A stretch of DNA of 64,000 nt from JACVRW01 sp963814095 (GTDB lineage: Bacteria; Actinomycetota; Thermoleophilia; Solirubrobacterales; Thermoleophilaceae). Made by a program: the position numbers and the translations under genes. Every line of letters starts with the position of its first letter. The first letter of the stretch is position 1. The notes under the pieces are model-generated. The model ran no database searches. It saw only the letters and a program-made list of their open reading frames with translations, and had not been told where the DNA came from. The stretch spans positions 1 to 64,000 of the forward strand of contig CAWFBT010000006.1 in the NCBI GenBank assembly GCA_963814095.1, in the 5' to 3' direction. Positions 27,288-42,632 of this stretch are shown here, piece after piece.

Positions 27288-29649
27288 GCGAGGCCAATGC
27301 GCAAACGGACCGTGGTCCCGAGGTCCGAGCGCTCGATCTCCATCGAGTCGGCGAGCGCCTCCATCAGTGGCAGGCCGTGCCCGCGGAACGGCAACGGGCC
27401 GTCGGGGCGCTCGACCCAGGTACCGCTGTCACGCACCTCCAGGACGACCCCCTCGTCGCTCGTGTCGGCCTCGACGGTCACGCTCCCTGGCCCGAAGCGG
27501 CAACCGTGCTCGATCGAGTTGGAGCAGGCCTCATGGCAGGCGATCTGAATCGCCTCGAGCTCGTCCTTGCTCGCTCCGCGCGCGGTGAGCCAGCGGCTCA
27601 GCCCGCGCCGTATCGACGCGAGCTCCGCGGGATCGGGCCGCAGGTCGGCCCGGAACGGCCCGGGCGGGACGGGAAGGGCGCGCAGCGCCAGCAGCGCGAC
27701 GTCGTCGCGCGGGTCGTGCATCTCGAGCATCGCGTCGAGCAGCCGGTCGCAGAGCGCTTCGGGATCATCACCCGGATCCATGGCCGCCACCCGCAGCGCC
27801 TCGAGGCCCACGTCGATCGAGATGCCGCGCTGCTCGACGAGGCCGTCCGTGTAGAGGATCAGCGTCGAACCGGGCTCGAGGGCGATCTCGACGTCGCTGT
27901 GGCTCGGGGTCTCGAAGACGCCGAGCGGCGGGTCCGGGGCCCCCTCGAGGAAGCCGGCGACGCCGTCCGGACCGACGATCAGGGGCGGCACGTGGCCGGC
28001 GCTCGCGAGCCGCACCTTGGAACGGTCGGGCTCGACGGCCAGATACAGAAGCGTGGCCATCTGGCCGCCCTCGAGGCTGCGCACGAGCCGGTCGAGCCGG
28101 TCGAGGACGGCACCTGGCGGATGGCCCTCGAGCGCGTACGCCCGCGTGGCGTGACGCAGCTGCGCCATCAGCGCGGCCGCCCCGAGCCCGTGTCCGACCA
28201 CGTCGCCCATCGCCACGCCGAGGCTGCCGTCGCCGAGCTGGAGCGCGTCGTACCAGTCGCCGCCGACCTTGGCACCACCCGGCCGGTAGCGCGCGGCCAC
28301 CTCGACGCTCTCGATCCTCGGCAGCTCGTCGGGCAACAGGCTGAGCTGGAGCGTCTCGACCGTGCCGAGCTCGCGCTCGTACGCGCGCGCGTTCGCGATC
28401 GCGAGGCCGGCGCGGTCGGCCATCAGGATCAGCAGGCTCTCCTCGTCCGCCGTCCAGCGGCGTGACGAGCAGAGGCTGAGCTCGACCGCCCCGGCGATCT
28501 CGCCGCCGATCGGCAGCGGAGCGGCCATGACCGCGCGCGGCCGCTCGGCCCCGAGCGCCGGATCGAGCCCGTCCGAGAAGTCGGCCAGCGTGATGGGCCG
28601 GGCTTCGTCGAGGACCGCCGCGAGCGGCTCGGTGAGTGGCACGGCGTCGCCGGCCGCGAGCGACGCGAAGCCGCTCGCGGCGCCGACGACCAGCCGGGTG
28701 CGGTCCTGCTCGTCGCGCAGCAGGATGCGCGCGAGGTCCGCCCCGAAGTCCTCGCGGATCCGCTCCACGAGCGACGCCAGCATCTCGTCGAGCGCCAGCG
28801 TCCCGAGCGCCGCCTCGGTCACCCGCTGCAGCTTCGAGAGCGCCTCGGCCACCGTCTCCGCCTGGGCGCGTGCAGCCCTCTCGATCGCGGCGCGGCGGCG
28901 GTCGGTCATGTCGAGCACCTGCCAGATCAGATGGAGCGGCCTGTCGTGGGCATCGACGGCGAGCGAGACGCTGACGAGCGCGTAGCGCAGCTCGCCGTCG
29001 CTGCGCGTGAAGCGCACCTCGGACTGATGCGAGCCCTGGCGCTCGTTGACGAGCCGGGCCACGGCCTCCTGCTCGCGCGGCCGGTCGTCCGGGTGCGCGA
29101 TCTCCACGGGCGGGCGCGCGAGCAGCTGCTCGTGCGAGAGGCCGAGCATCTCGCAGAGGGCCCCGTTGACCTCGATCCAATCGCCGCCGACCTCGCTCAG
29201 CCCGATCCCGATCGGTGCGCCCTCGAAGGCGGTGCGGAAACGCGCCTCGGACTCGCGCAGGGCGGCGTTCTTCTCGGCGAGCTCGAGCAGCATGGCGACC
29301 TTGGAGCGCAGCACGTCGGGATCGACCGGCTTGACGATGTAGTCGACGGCGCCGGCCGAGTAGCCGCGCTGGATCTGCTCGCTGTCCGCATCGGCGCCGG
29401 TGAGGAAGACGACGGCCGTGTCCTCGTGCCGGGGCCGCTGCTTGATCAGCTCGACCGTCTCGAAGCCGTCCATGCCAGGCATCCGGACGTCCATCACGAT
29501 CACGCCGAAGTCCTCGTCGAGCAGCCTCCGCAGCGCCTCCTCGCCGGAGCGGGCCGTAACGATCTCGTGGCCGAGCGTCGACAACAGCACCTCGAGGGCC
29601 GTCAGGGTGTCCGGCTGGTCGTCGACTACGAGGATGCGCGGCGCGTCAT

Positions 29650-29653
<4 letters not shown>
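27194..29653 (-). CDS. Response regulator with PAS, GAF, SpoIIE-type PP2C phosphatase and HATPase domains
   Basis: An 819-residue multidomain signalling protein. The receiver (residues 6-125) has RILVVDDQPD and the phospho-acceptor in VIVMDVRMPGMDG. A PAS domain (about 135-255) ends in LDMTDRRR. A GAF domain covers about 285-440. The SpoIIE/PP2C phosphatase (about 450-660) shows KVGGDWYDALQL, MGDVVGHGLGAA and LYTDGLVEQRG, the metal aspartates. An HATPase of RsbW type (about 680-795) has ACHEACSNSIEHG and FRGHGLPLME. GTG at 29653 overlaps the kinase stop (GTGA), so the two are made together. The kinase probably controls the phosphatase, which would act on an anti-sigma antagonist encoded elsewhere. 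The C-terminal 30 residues may be out of frame. Confidence 0.9.
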
Positions 29654-35190
<5,537 letters not shown>

Positions 35191-36135
35191 CAGCGATCCT
35201 CCCAGGGTCGCTTGACACGTCAGGGGCCAAGAGACTGGCACCGCGCGGCGCCCTGCGCAAGACAGAACGGCCTCCAACGCCCTGCGTTTTGCCCGCCCGT
35301 ACCCCAAGTGTGATGCCCGCCACCACGACGGTCACGGCAATCAAGCGCTCTGGGGTCACCCCAGCGACGCCGAGCACGGCCGAGCAGGCGAGCGCGCTCA
35401 CCGGCAGCACGCCGGCGAAGAGTCCCGCGCGCTCGACTCCGAGGATGCCGACGGCCGTGTACCAGCACAGGAACCCGCCCGTGGTGACGATCGCGCCGAG
35501 GTAGACGAGCGCGGCCAGCTCCTCCGCGGTCGGCGCGGGCAGCTCGGGCCCTCCCGCCACGATGCCCCATCCGGCCAGCAGCGGCAGCGCGAACAGGCAG
35601 GCGTAGGCGGAGACGGCGAGCGGGCCGAGCCGCTCGAGGTGCGGCGCTGCGAGCAGCGAGAAGGCGGCCTCGCAGGCGAGCGCGCCGAGCGCCAGGCCGA
35701 GGCCGAGCCAGGTGATGCCGCCGTCCGCCCACTGGACCCCCGCCGCGCCGACCGACACGACGACGCCGGCCACGAGCACGCGGCCGCTCAGCGGCCGCCG
35801 CTCGAGCAGCGGCGCAGCGAGCGCGAGGACGACGGGGACGCAGCCCACGATCACGCCGACCGTCGCGGGATCGGTCTCGCGCACGCCCTCGACGACGAAG
35901 ACGTTGAAGAGCACGAGCCCGGTGGCGGCCAGGGCGACGAGCCCGAGCGCCTCGCGTGCGGATAGGCGCGGCAGGCGCCCGCGGGCGACCGCGACGAGGA
36001 TCGCGGCTGCGAGCAGGTAGCGCATGAACTGGCCCTCCGCGAGCGGGTAGCTCTCGACGGCGTCGGAGGCGGCCACGAGCGAGCCGACCGCGGCGAGCGC
36101 GAGCGTGGCCAGCAGCGAGCCGCGCAGCGTCGCGC

Positions 36136-36776
36136 TCACGACGAGCGCCTGCCGCCGGCGAGCGTGGCCGCCGCGAGCGCGAGGTAGACGCCTCCGGCCG
36201 CGCGGCCACGCCAGCGCGCAACCGCAGCATTGCCCCGAATCACGCCGCCCAGCGACCCCGCCGCGAGGGCATACGTCAAGTCCACGCTGAGCCCGATCGC
36301 GGCGAGCAGCCCGCCGAGCACGATGACCTGAGTCCACGCGGCGCCGGCGCTCGGATCGACGAACTGCGGCAGAAACGCGAGGAAGAAGAGGGCGACCTTC
36401 GGGTTCAGGAGGTTCACGACGAAGCCCTCGGCGAAGACGCGGCGGCCCGCGGCAGGCGCGCGCCCGGCCTGCCGTCGTCGCCGCGCTCCCTGAAGGCGCG
36501 CAGCGCCAGGAACACGAGATACGCGGCACCCGCGTACTTGACGACCGTGAAGGCCGTGGCCGACGAGGCGAGCGCGGCCGACAGCCCGGCCGCGGCCGCG
36601 GCGATGTGGACGAGCGTCGCCGTCTCGACGCCGAGCGCCGAGGCGACGCCCGCGCCGCGACCCTGGTCGACGCTGCGGGTGACGATGTAGATCAGGTTGG
36701 GACCCGGCACCGCGACGAGTGCGAGTGCGCTCACGGCGAACAGGGTCAGGGTCGACGGCTCGGGCACGCTCGTCAC
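36136..36776 (-). CDS. LysE/RhtB-family amino acid exporter (one frameshift)
   Basis: The N-terminal half starts with GTG at 36776: LFAVSALALVAVPGPNLIYIVTRS (the family's PGPN signature), then KYAGAAYLVFLALRAF. The C-terminal half is in another frame: FVVNLLNPKVALFFLAFLPQFV, the conserved NPK motif, through to the stop at 36136. The frames join near 36466 with one base missing, after RERGDDG. The restored length of about 213 residues is normal. Six helices; exports amino acids or homoserine lactones. Divergent from a MocR regulator, a common pairing. Confidence 0.8.
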
Positions 36777-36805
36777 CGTATGATCGAACCGGTCTGAAGG
36801 AAAGG

Positions 36806-36837
36806 ACCAGTTGACCATCCTTGTCATGTACCAGTTG
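36806..36837. promoter_or_regulatory. Direct repeats ACCAGTTG in the MocR/LysE divergent promoter
   Basis: ACCAGTTG occurs at 36806-36813 and again at 36830-36837, 24 bp apart on the same strand, in the 63-nt gap between the two divergent starts. MocR-type regulators usually bind direct repeats in such gaps. The second copy ends only 2 nt before the TTG start of mocR, so that gene is either leaderless or starts later. Confidence 0.5.
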
Positions 36838-36839
36838 CC

Positions 36840-38246
36840 TTGAGCCTCGAGCTGCTGATCTCGCTCGACCGCGGGCGCCCGTCGTTGAAGGCGCAGGTCG
36901 AGGAGCAGCTGCGCGGCGCGGTGCGCGACGAGCGGCTCGCGCCGGGCAGCGCGCTGCCCTCGAGCCGGGGGCTCGCGAGTGAGCTCGGCGTGTCGCGCGG
37001 GGTGATCGTCGAGGCCTACGCGCAGCTCGTTGCCGAGGGCTATCTCGTGACGCGCCGAGGCGGCGCCACGCGCGTCGCGCAGGCCGCCTCGCGCGGCGCC
37101 CGGGCGCTGCCCGCGCCCGTGGCCGAGCGCCCGCCGCGCTTCGACTTCCGTCCCGGCGGCCCGGACGTCTCGCTCTTCCCGCGTGACGTCTGGCTCGCCT
37201 CGCTGCGGCGCGCGCTGCGCTCCGCCCCCGACGTTCGGCTCGACTACGGCGATCCGCGCGGGGCTCCCGAGCTGCGCATGGCGCTCGCCTCCTACCTGGG
37301 CCGCGTGCGCGGCGCCGCCTGCGACCCCGAGCGCGTGATCGTGACCTCCGGGATGGCGCAGGGGATGGCGCTGCTCGGGCGCACGCTCGTCGCCCGCGGC
37401 GGGCGCCGGATCGGCGTCGAGGATCCCTCGAGCGGACCCGGCCGCATGCAGCTCGGCTCGACCGGGCTCGAGACGGTCCCCATCGAGGTCGACGAGGAGG
37501 GGCTGCGCGTCGAGCGGCTCGGCGCCCACGGGCCGCTCGACGCGGTGATGGTCACGCCGGCGCACCAGTTCCCGCTCGGCGTCGTCCTCTCCCCCGCTCG
37601 CCGCGCGCTGCTCGCCGAGTGGGCCGCCGCGGCGGACGTGCTCGTGCTCGAGGACGACTACGACTCCGAGTACCGCTACGACCGGGCGCCGGTCGGGGCG
37701 CTTCAGGGGCTCGCGCCGGAGCGGGTCCTGTACGCGGGATCGGTGTCGAAGACGCTGGCTCCGGGCCTGCGGCTCGGCTGGATGGTTGCGCCCGAGCGCA
37801 TCGCCGCCGATCTCGTCGCCGCCAAGGAGCGCGACGACCTCGGCACCCCCGTCGTCGAGCAGCTGGCGCTCGCCGACTTCCTCGAGCGCGGCGAGCTCGA
37901 TCGGCACCTGCGCCGGACCCGCGGCGTCTACCGCCGCCGCCGCGACACGCTCGTGGCCGCGCTCGCAGCCCGGCTGCCCGACTGGGAGCCCGCGGGCATC
38001 GCCGCGGGCCTCCACCTGGTGGCGCTGCTGCCCCCCGGGTCGGACGAGGCGGCGGTGGTCGCGGCCGCGCGCGAGCGCGGGATCGCGCTGTCGGGGCTGG
38101 CCGAGCACTCCGTTGCGCCGCGGCGGCCCGCGCTGCTGCTCGGCTATGGACGCATCGCGGAGGCGGCGATCGCCGCCGGCGTGGAGGAGCTGGCCGCGGG
38201 ATACGCTGCCGCCGGACGCGCACGTCGAAGAGGAGACTCAGCTTGA
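36840..38246 (+). CDS. MocR-family (GntR-aminotransferase) transcriptional regulator
   Basis: A 468-residue regulator with an N-terminal GntR winged helix (LAPGSALPSSRGLASELGVS, then VIVEAYAQLVAEGYL). A linker follows, then a class I aminotransferase-like domain. VIVTSGMAQGMALLG, VLEDDYDSEYRYD and the PLP lysine in GSVSKTLAPGLRLGW are present. MocR proteins sense PLP and an amino acid or vitamin ligand. The TTG start at 36840 gives the normal N-terminus. The stop overlaps the TTG start of the enoyl-CoA hydratase (TTGA). It likely controls the divergent LysE-EamA exporter genes. Confidence 0.88.
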   Translation: MSLELLISLDRGRPSLKAQVEEQLRGAVRDERLAPGSALPSSRGLASELGVSRGVIVEAYAQLVAEGYLVTRRGGATRVAQAASRGARALPAPVAERPPRFDFRPGGPDVSLFPRDVWLASLRRALRSAPDVRLDYGDPRGAPELRMALASYLGRVRGAACDPERVIVTSGMAQGMALLGRTLVARGGRRIGVEDPSSGPGRMQLGSTGLETVPIEVDEEGLRVERLGAHGPLDAVMVTPAHQFPLGVVLSPARRALLAEWAAAADVLVLEDDYDSEYRYDRAPVGALQGLAPERVLYAGSVSKTLAPGLRLGWMVAPERIAADLVAAKERDDLGTPVVEQLALADFLERGELDRHLRRTRGVYRRRRDTLVAALAARLPDWEPAGIAAGLHLVALLPPGSDEAAVVAAARERGIALSGLAEHSVAPRRPALLLGYGRIAEAAIAAGVEELAAGYAAAGRARRRGDSA

Positions 38247-39037
38247 GCTACGAGACCGTCATCTGGGAAGTGGACGAGGGGGTCGGGCGCCTGACGCTCA
38301 ACCGGCCCGACTCGCTGAACGCGTGGACGACCGACTTCGGCGAGGAGCTGAAGCGGGTCGTGAGCGTGGACGCCGCCGACCCGTCCGTCCGCTCGGTGCT
38401 GATCACCGGCGCCGGCCGCGGCTTCTCGTCCGGGGCCGACCTGAAGAGCGGCTTCGATCCCGATCCCGGCGACGGCATGCCGAACCTCCGCAAGGAGCTG
38501 CACGAGGTCTACCACCCGGTGATGGTGGGAGTGCGGCGGCTCGAGAAGCCCGTGATCGCGGCGGTCAACGGACCGGCCGTTGGGATCGGCGCTTCGCTCG
38601 CATTCGCATGCGACCTCGTGCTCGCGGCCGAGTCGGCCTTCTTCGGGCTCGCGTTCGTGCACATCGGGTTGATGCCGGATGGCGGCTCGACGCTGTTCGT
38701 GCCGGCGGCCGCCGGCAAGGCGCGCGCGTTCGAGATGGCGCTGCTCGGCGAGCGCGTGCCCGCGCAGCGGGCGCTCGAGTGGGGACTCGTCAACCGCGTC
38801 CACCCCGACGACCGGCTCCAGCACGAGGCGAACGAGCTGGCGGGCCGCATGGCGAAGGGCCCGACCCGCTCCTACGCGGGCACGAAGCGCGCGCTCAACA
38901 AGATGCTCTATCCGGAGCTCGAGGGCCAGTTGGATCTCGAAGCCGAGCTCCAGCACGCGCTCGCGCGCACGCAGGACTTTCAGGAGGGCGTGCTGGCGTT
39001 CGTGGAGAAGCGCGAGCCGGCCTTCCAGGGAACCTGA
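38243..39037 (+). CDS. Enoyl-CoA hydratase/isomerase family protein
   Basis: A 264-residue crotonase-fold enzyme. TLNRPDSLNAWTTDFGEEL opens the fold. The CoA oxyanion-hole blocks are ITGAGRGFSSGADLKSGF and AVNGPAVGIGASLAFACDLVLA, and the helical C-terminus ends FVEKREPAFQG. The active-site positions (FAFVHIGLMPDGGSTLFVP) resemble isomerase-type members (PaaG-like) more than classic hydratases with two glutamates. Start TTG at 38243 overlaps the MocR stop by 4 nt. It probably acts on an unsaturated or aromatic-ring-derived acyl-CoA. Confidence 0.85.
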   Translation: MSYETVIWEVDEGVGRLTLNRPDSLNAWTTDFGEELKRVVSVDAADPSVRSVLITGAGRGFSSGADLKSGFDPDPGDGMPNLRKELHEVYHPVMVGVRRLEKPVIAAVNGPAVGIGASLAFACDLVLAAESAFFGLAFVHIGLMPDGGSTLFVPAAAGKARAFEMALLGERVPAQRALEWGLVNRVHPDDRLQHEANELAGRMAKGPTRSYAGTKRALNKMLYPELEGQLDLEAELQHALARTQDFQEGVLAFVEKREPAFQGT

Positions 39038-39083
39038 TTCGGGGCATTCGCCACGAAGTGGAGACCCCGCGGAGAGCGGGGAT

Positions 39084-39977
39084 ATGATGCGGCGCGCCTT
39101 GTCCAGGCGGTGGACTCATGTCGCCCTGCTGGCCGCGATCGCCGCGGCCCTGATCGGCATGCTGCTGACGGCGCCGGGCGCGTTCGCGGACGCGTTCACC
39201 CCGGAGTCCGGCGGCTCGCCGCAGGCCGAGGACATCGACACGCTCTACAAGCTCACGCTCTACATCGGGATCGTGATCTTCGTGGGCGTCGAGGCGACGC
39301 TGCTCTACTCGCTGATCAAGTACCGCGCCCGCCGCGGCGGCCCGGAGGCGCAGCAGATCCACGGCAACACCCCGCTGGAGATCGGCTGGACGATCGGCGC
39401 GGCGCTGATCCTCGTCGTCCTGACCGTGGTCACCTTCATCTACCTGCCCGACATCGAGAACCCGCCGCCCTCGGGCCCGAACGGGCTGCGCGCCGAGCAG
39501 GCGCGCTTCGCCTCGATCGACCAGCCGGCGCCGCCGAAGTCGGGCGGCCCCACGCTGACGATCGACGTGGTCGGCCAGCAGTACCTCTGGCGCTACGACT
39601 ACGCGGGCGGCGACCAGCTCTTCTCCTACTACCAGATGGTGGTGCCGACCGACACGACGGTGGTGCTGCGCGTGACCGCCACGGACGTGATCCACTCGTG
39701 GTGGATCCCGAAGCTCGGCGGCAAGGTCGACGGCGTGCCGGGCCACACCAACGAGACCTGGTTCAAGATCCCGGCCGACAAGGCCGGCACCGTCTTCAAG
39801 GGCCAGTGCGCCGAGCTCTGCGGCGCGGGCCACGCCGACATGCGCGCCCAGGTGCGAGCGCTGACCCCGGACGAGTTCCAGGACTGGGCGGAGCGGACGC
39901 GTAAGGAGATCCAGGAGTCCGGCGAGCTGCTCTCCGAGCAGCGCCAGCGCCGCGAGGGCGAGCCCGGTGATGAGTGA
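39084..39977 (+). CDS. coxB: Cytochrome c oxidase subunit II
   Basis: A 297-residue subunit II that takes electrons from cytochrome c through the CuA centre. A signal peptide (to GAFADA) is followed by two helices (YIGIVIFVGVEATLLYSLI and IGAALILVVLTVVTFIYL) and the cupredoxin domain. CuA ligands are in VIHSWWIPKLGG (His) and GQCAELCGAGHADMRA (two Cys, His, Met). ATG at 39084 or 39087 are both possible. The stop overlaps the coxA start. First gene of the oxidase cluster. Confidence 0.95.
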   Translation: MMRRALSRRWTHVALLAAIAAALIGMLLTAPGAFADAFTPESGGSPQAEDIDTLYKLTLYIGIVIFVGVEATLLYSLIKYRARRGGPEAQQIHGNTPLEIGWTIGAALILVVLTVVTFIYLPDIENPPPSGPNGLRAEQARFASIDQPAPPKSGGPTLTIDVVGQQYLWRYDYAGGDQLFSYYQMVVPTDTTVVLRVTATDVIHSWWIPKLGGKVDGVPGHTNETWFKIPADKAGTVFKGQCAELCGAGHADMRAQVRALTPDEFQDWAERTRKEIQESGELLSEQRQRREGEPGDE

Positions 39978-41683
39978 TGGAAGCCGGTAGCAAGGTCGAA
40001 ACCCCCAGCATCGCCCGCCCCGAGGTGATGCTGCACGGGGTGCAGTCGCCGCAGCGCGGCTGGCTCTCGTGGCTAACCACGACCGACCACAAGCGGATCG
40101 GCTTCCTCTACATCGCGACCGCGATGGTGTTCCTGGTGGTGGGCGGCGTCGAGGCGCTGATCATGCGCCTCCAGCTCGCCCAGCCGAACGGCACGCTCGT
40201 CACGCCCGAGACCTACAACGGCCTCGTGACGATGCACGGCACCACCATGGTGTTCCTGTTCATCATCCCGCTGATCGCGGGCTTCGGGAACTACCTCGTC
40301 CCGTTGATGATCGGCGCGCGCGACATGGCGTTCCCGAAGCTGAACGCCCTCTCCTACTGGCTCACGCTGTTCGGTGGCGTCGCCTTCTACTGCAGCCTGT
40401 TCTTCGAGCCGCCGCAGGCGGGCTGGACGATGTACGCCCCGCTCTCGAACGACCTCTACTCGCCGAGCGGGGGGGTCGACGCCTGGATATTCCTGATCCA
40501 CCTGACCGGTCTCTCGTCGATCCTCGGCGCGGTCAACTTCGTCGCCACGATCCACAACATGCGCGCGCCCGGGATGAGCTGGGGCCGCATGCCGCTGTTC
40601 ATCTGGACGATGCTCGTCTTCAGCTACCTGCTCATCGCCGCGCTGCCGTCGGTCGCCGCGGCGGTCACGATGCTGCTGACCGACCGCCACTTCGGCACCT
40701 CGTTCTTCGACCCCGCCGGCGGCGGCGACCCGCTCCTGTGGCAGCACCTGTTCTGGTTCTTCGGCCACCCCGAGGTCTACATCATGGTGCTGCCCGCCTT
40801 CGGGATGATCTCGGAGATCCTGCCCGTGTTCGCTCGCAAGCCGATCTTCGGCTACAAGGCGATCGCGGCCTCCTCCGTGGCGATCGCGTTCCTCGGCATG
40901 CTGGTCTGGGCGCACCACATGTTCACGACCCCGACGGCGACCGTGGTGCTGGCCTTCTTCATGCTCGCGTCGTTCACGATCGCGGTGCCCACCGGCATCA
41001 AGATCCTCAACTGGATCGCCACGCTCTGGCGCGGCTCGATCGTGTTCAAGACGCCGCTCTACTTCGCGGCGGCGCTGCCTGCGCTGTTCGTGATCGGCGG
41101 CATCACCGGCGTCCAACTGGCGATCTTCCCGGTCGACTGGCAGCTGCACGACACCTACTTCGTCGTCGCGCACTTCCACTACACGATCTTCGGCGGCGGC
41201 GTGTTCGGCTACTTCGCCGGGCTCTACTACTGGTTCCCGAAATTCACCGGCCGGATGCTGTCTGAGGGCCTCGGCAAGGCGTCGTTCTGGCTGATGTTCA
41301 TCGGCTTCAACATGGCCTTCCTCATCCAGCACTCGGCCGGGCTGTCCGGAATGCCGCGGCGCGTCTACGACTACTCGGACGACCTCGGGGTGGGCGACTA
41401 CAACCTCATCTCGACGATCGGCGCGTTCATCCTCGCCGTCGGCGTGCTGCTCACGCTGATCAACGTGGTCCGCAGCGTCAGGCACGGCAAGGTGGCGGGC
41501 AACGATCCCTGGCACGGCAACACGCTCGAGTGGTTCACGACCTCGCCGCCGCCGCCGAACAACTTCGACGTGGTGCCGCGCGTCCGCAGCGTCGAGCCGA
41601 TGAAGGACATCCGCCGCGAGGTCGCGCTGGCGAGCGAAGCGGCGGAGAGCTCGGCGCAGCCGCTCGCGCCGCGCGGCGTCTAG
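39974..41683 (+). CDS. coxA: Cytochrome c oxidase subunit I
   Basis: A haem-copper oxidase subunit I of about 569 residues with twelve helices. The active-site blocks are all present: MHGTTMVFLFIIP (haem ligand), FWFFGHPEVYIMVLPAFGM (CuB His, the cross-linked Tyr and the proton-channel Glu), WAHHMFTT (CuB His pair) and DTYFVVAHFHYTIFGGG (haem ligands). The PEVY glutamate marks an A1-type, aa3-like oxidase. The start is GTG at 39974 or ATG at 39977. It reduces O2 and pumps protons across the cytoplasmic membrane. No subunit III gene follows here. Confidence 0.96.
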   Translation: MMEAGSKVETPSIARPEVMLHGVQSPQRGWLSWLTTTDHKRIGFLYIATAMVFLVVGGVEALIMRLQLAQPNGTLVTPETYNGLVTMHGTTMVFLFIIPLIAGFGNYLVPLMIGARDMAFPKLNALSYWLTLFGGVAFYCSLFFEPPQAGWTMYAPLSNDLYSPSGGVDAWIFLIHLTGLSSILGAVNFVATIHNMRAPGMSWGRMPLFIWTMLVFSYLLIAALPSVAAAVTMLLTDRHFGTSFFDPAGGGDPLLWQHLFWFFGHPEVYIMVLPAFGMISEILPVFARKPIFGYKAIAASSVAIAFLGMLVWAHHMFTTPTATVVLAFFMLASFTIAVPTGIKILNWIATLWRGSIVFKTPLYFAAALPALFVIGGITGVQLAIFPVDWQLHDTYFVVAHFHYTIFGGGVFGYFAGLYYWFPKFTGRMLSEGLGKASFWLMFIGFNMAFLIQHSAGLSGMPRRVYDYSDDLGVGDYNLISTIGAFILAVGVLLTLINVVRSVRHGKVAGNDPWHGNTLEWFTTSPPPPNNFDVVPRVRSVEPMKDIRREVALASEAAESSAQPLAPRGV

Positions 41684-41696
41684 GCTGGATCGCCTC

Positions 41697-42632
41697 GTGC
41701 GGAAGCTCGCACTCGCCACGCTTGTCGCCACCTTCGTCCTGATCCTCGTGGGCGGGGTCGTGCGCGTCTCGGACTCCGGCCTCGGCTGCGGCCCGGCCGG
41801 CTCGGGCTTCCACGGCTGGCCGTTCTGCAACGGCGACGTCGTGCCGAACGTCGATCTGAACACGATCGTCGAGTACACGCACCGGGTGCTCGCCGTTGTT
41901 GTCGGGTTCATGATGCTGGCGCTGGTGGTGCTGGCGTGGCGCAGGTACCGGGAGTACCGCGTCGTCACGGGCGCGCTGCTCGTGCTGGTGGCAGCCCAGG
42001 GCGCGCTCGGCGGCCTCACCGTCGAGGAGAACCTCGAGGAGGCCTACGTCGCGGCCCACCTCGGCCTCGCGATGCTGCTGCTGGGGCTGCTGCTCTACCT
42101 GTACCGCTCCACGAGCGGCATCCAGCCGGAGAACGGCGGGCCGGGCATCCGCGTGCTGTCGATCGCCGCGACCGCGCTCGTCTTCTGCACGATCGTGGCC
42201 GGCGGCTACATGGCCGGCACCCAGAACTACGGCCGCGCCGACTACCAGCTCGGCCAGGGGGCCCACCACGCATGCGGCCGCCAGTTCCCGACCTGCAACG
42301 GCGAGTTCATGCCGTTCGGCAAGGCCGAGCTGGTCGACATCCACCTCACCCACCGGGCGTTCATGTACCTCGCCTCGATCCTCGTGATCGCGCTCGTCGT
42401 GACCGCGCTGCGCAGGGGTGTGGCGACTCGCTACGCCTGGGCGCTCCTCGGGCTGCTCGGCGTGCAGATACTCGTCGGCGCGCTGAACGTCTGGCTCGAG
42501 GAGTATGAGCTCATGATCCTGCTCCACCTGGCACTCGGCACGCTTCTGTGGGCGACCTCGCTCGGCATGACGCTGCAGCTCTCGCCCGCGCGCGAGCGGG
42601 CCCCGCGGCGGGCGGAGGCGCTGACCGCATGA
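41697..42632 (+). CDS. ctaA: Haem A synthase (CtaA/COX15)
   Basis: A 311-residue eight-helix enzyme that oxidises the haem O methyl group to make haem A. It has the paired histidine motifs EYTHRVLAV, AHLGLAML, DIHLTHRAFMYL and LLHLALGT. Two periplasmic cysteine loops occur (DSGLGCGPAGSGFHGWPFCNG and HHACGRQFPTCNG), as in Bacillus-type CtaA. GTG start at 41697, 13 nt after coxA. Overlaps ctaB by 4 nt (ATGA). Supplies the cofactor for the oxidase just upstream. Confidence 0.93.
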   Translation: MRKLALATLVATFVLILVGGVVRVSDSGLGCGPAGSGFHGWPFCNGDVVPNVDLNTIVEYTHRVLAVVVGFMMLALVVLAWRRYREYRVVTGALLVLVAAQGALGGLTVEENLEEAYVAAHLGLAMLLLGLLLYLYRSTSGIQPENGGPGIRVLSIAATALVFCTIVAGGYMAGTQNYGRADYQLGQGAHHACGRQFPTCNGEFMPFGKAELVDIHLTHRAFMYLASILVIALVVTALRRGVATRYAWALLGLLGVQILVGALNVWLEEYELMILLHLALGTLLWATSLGMTLQLSPARERAPRRAEALTA

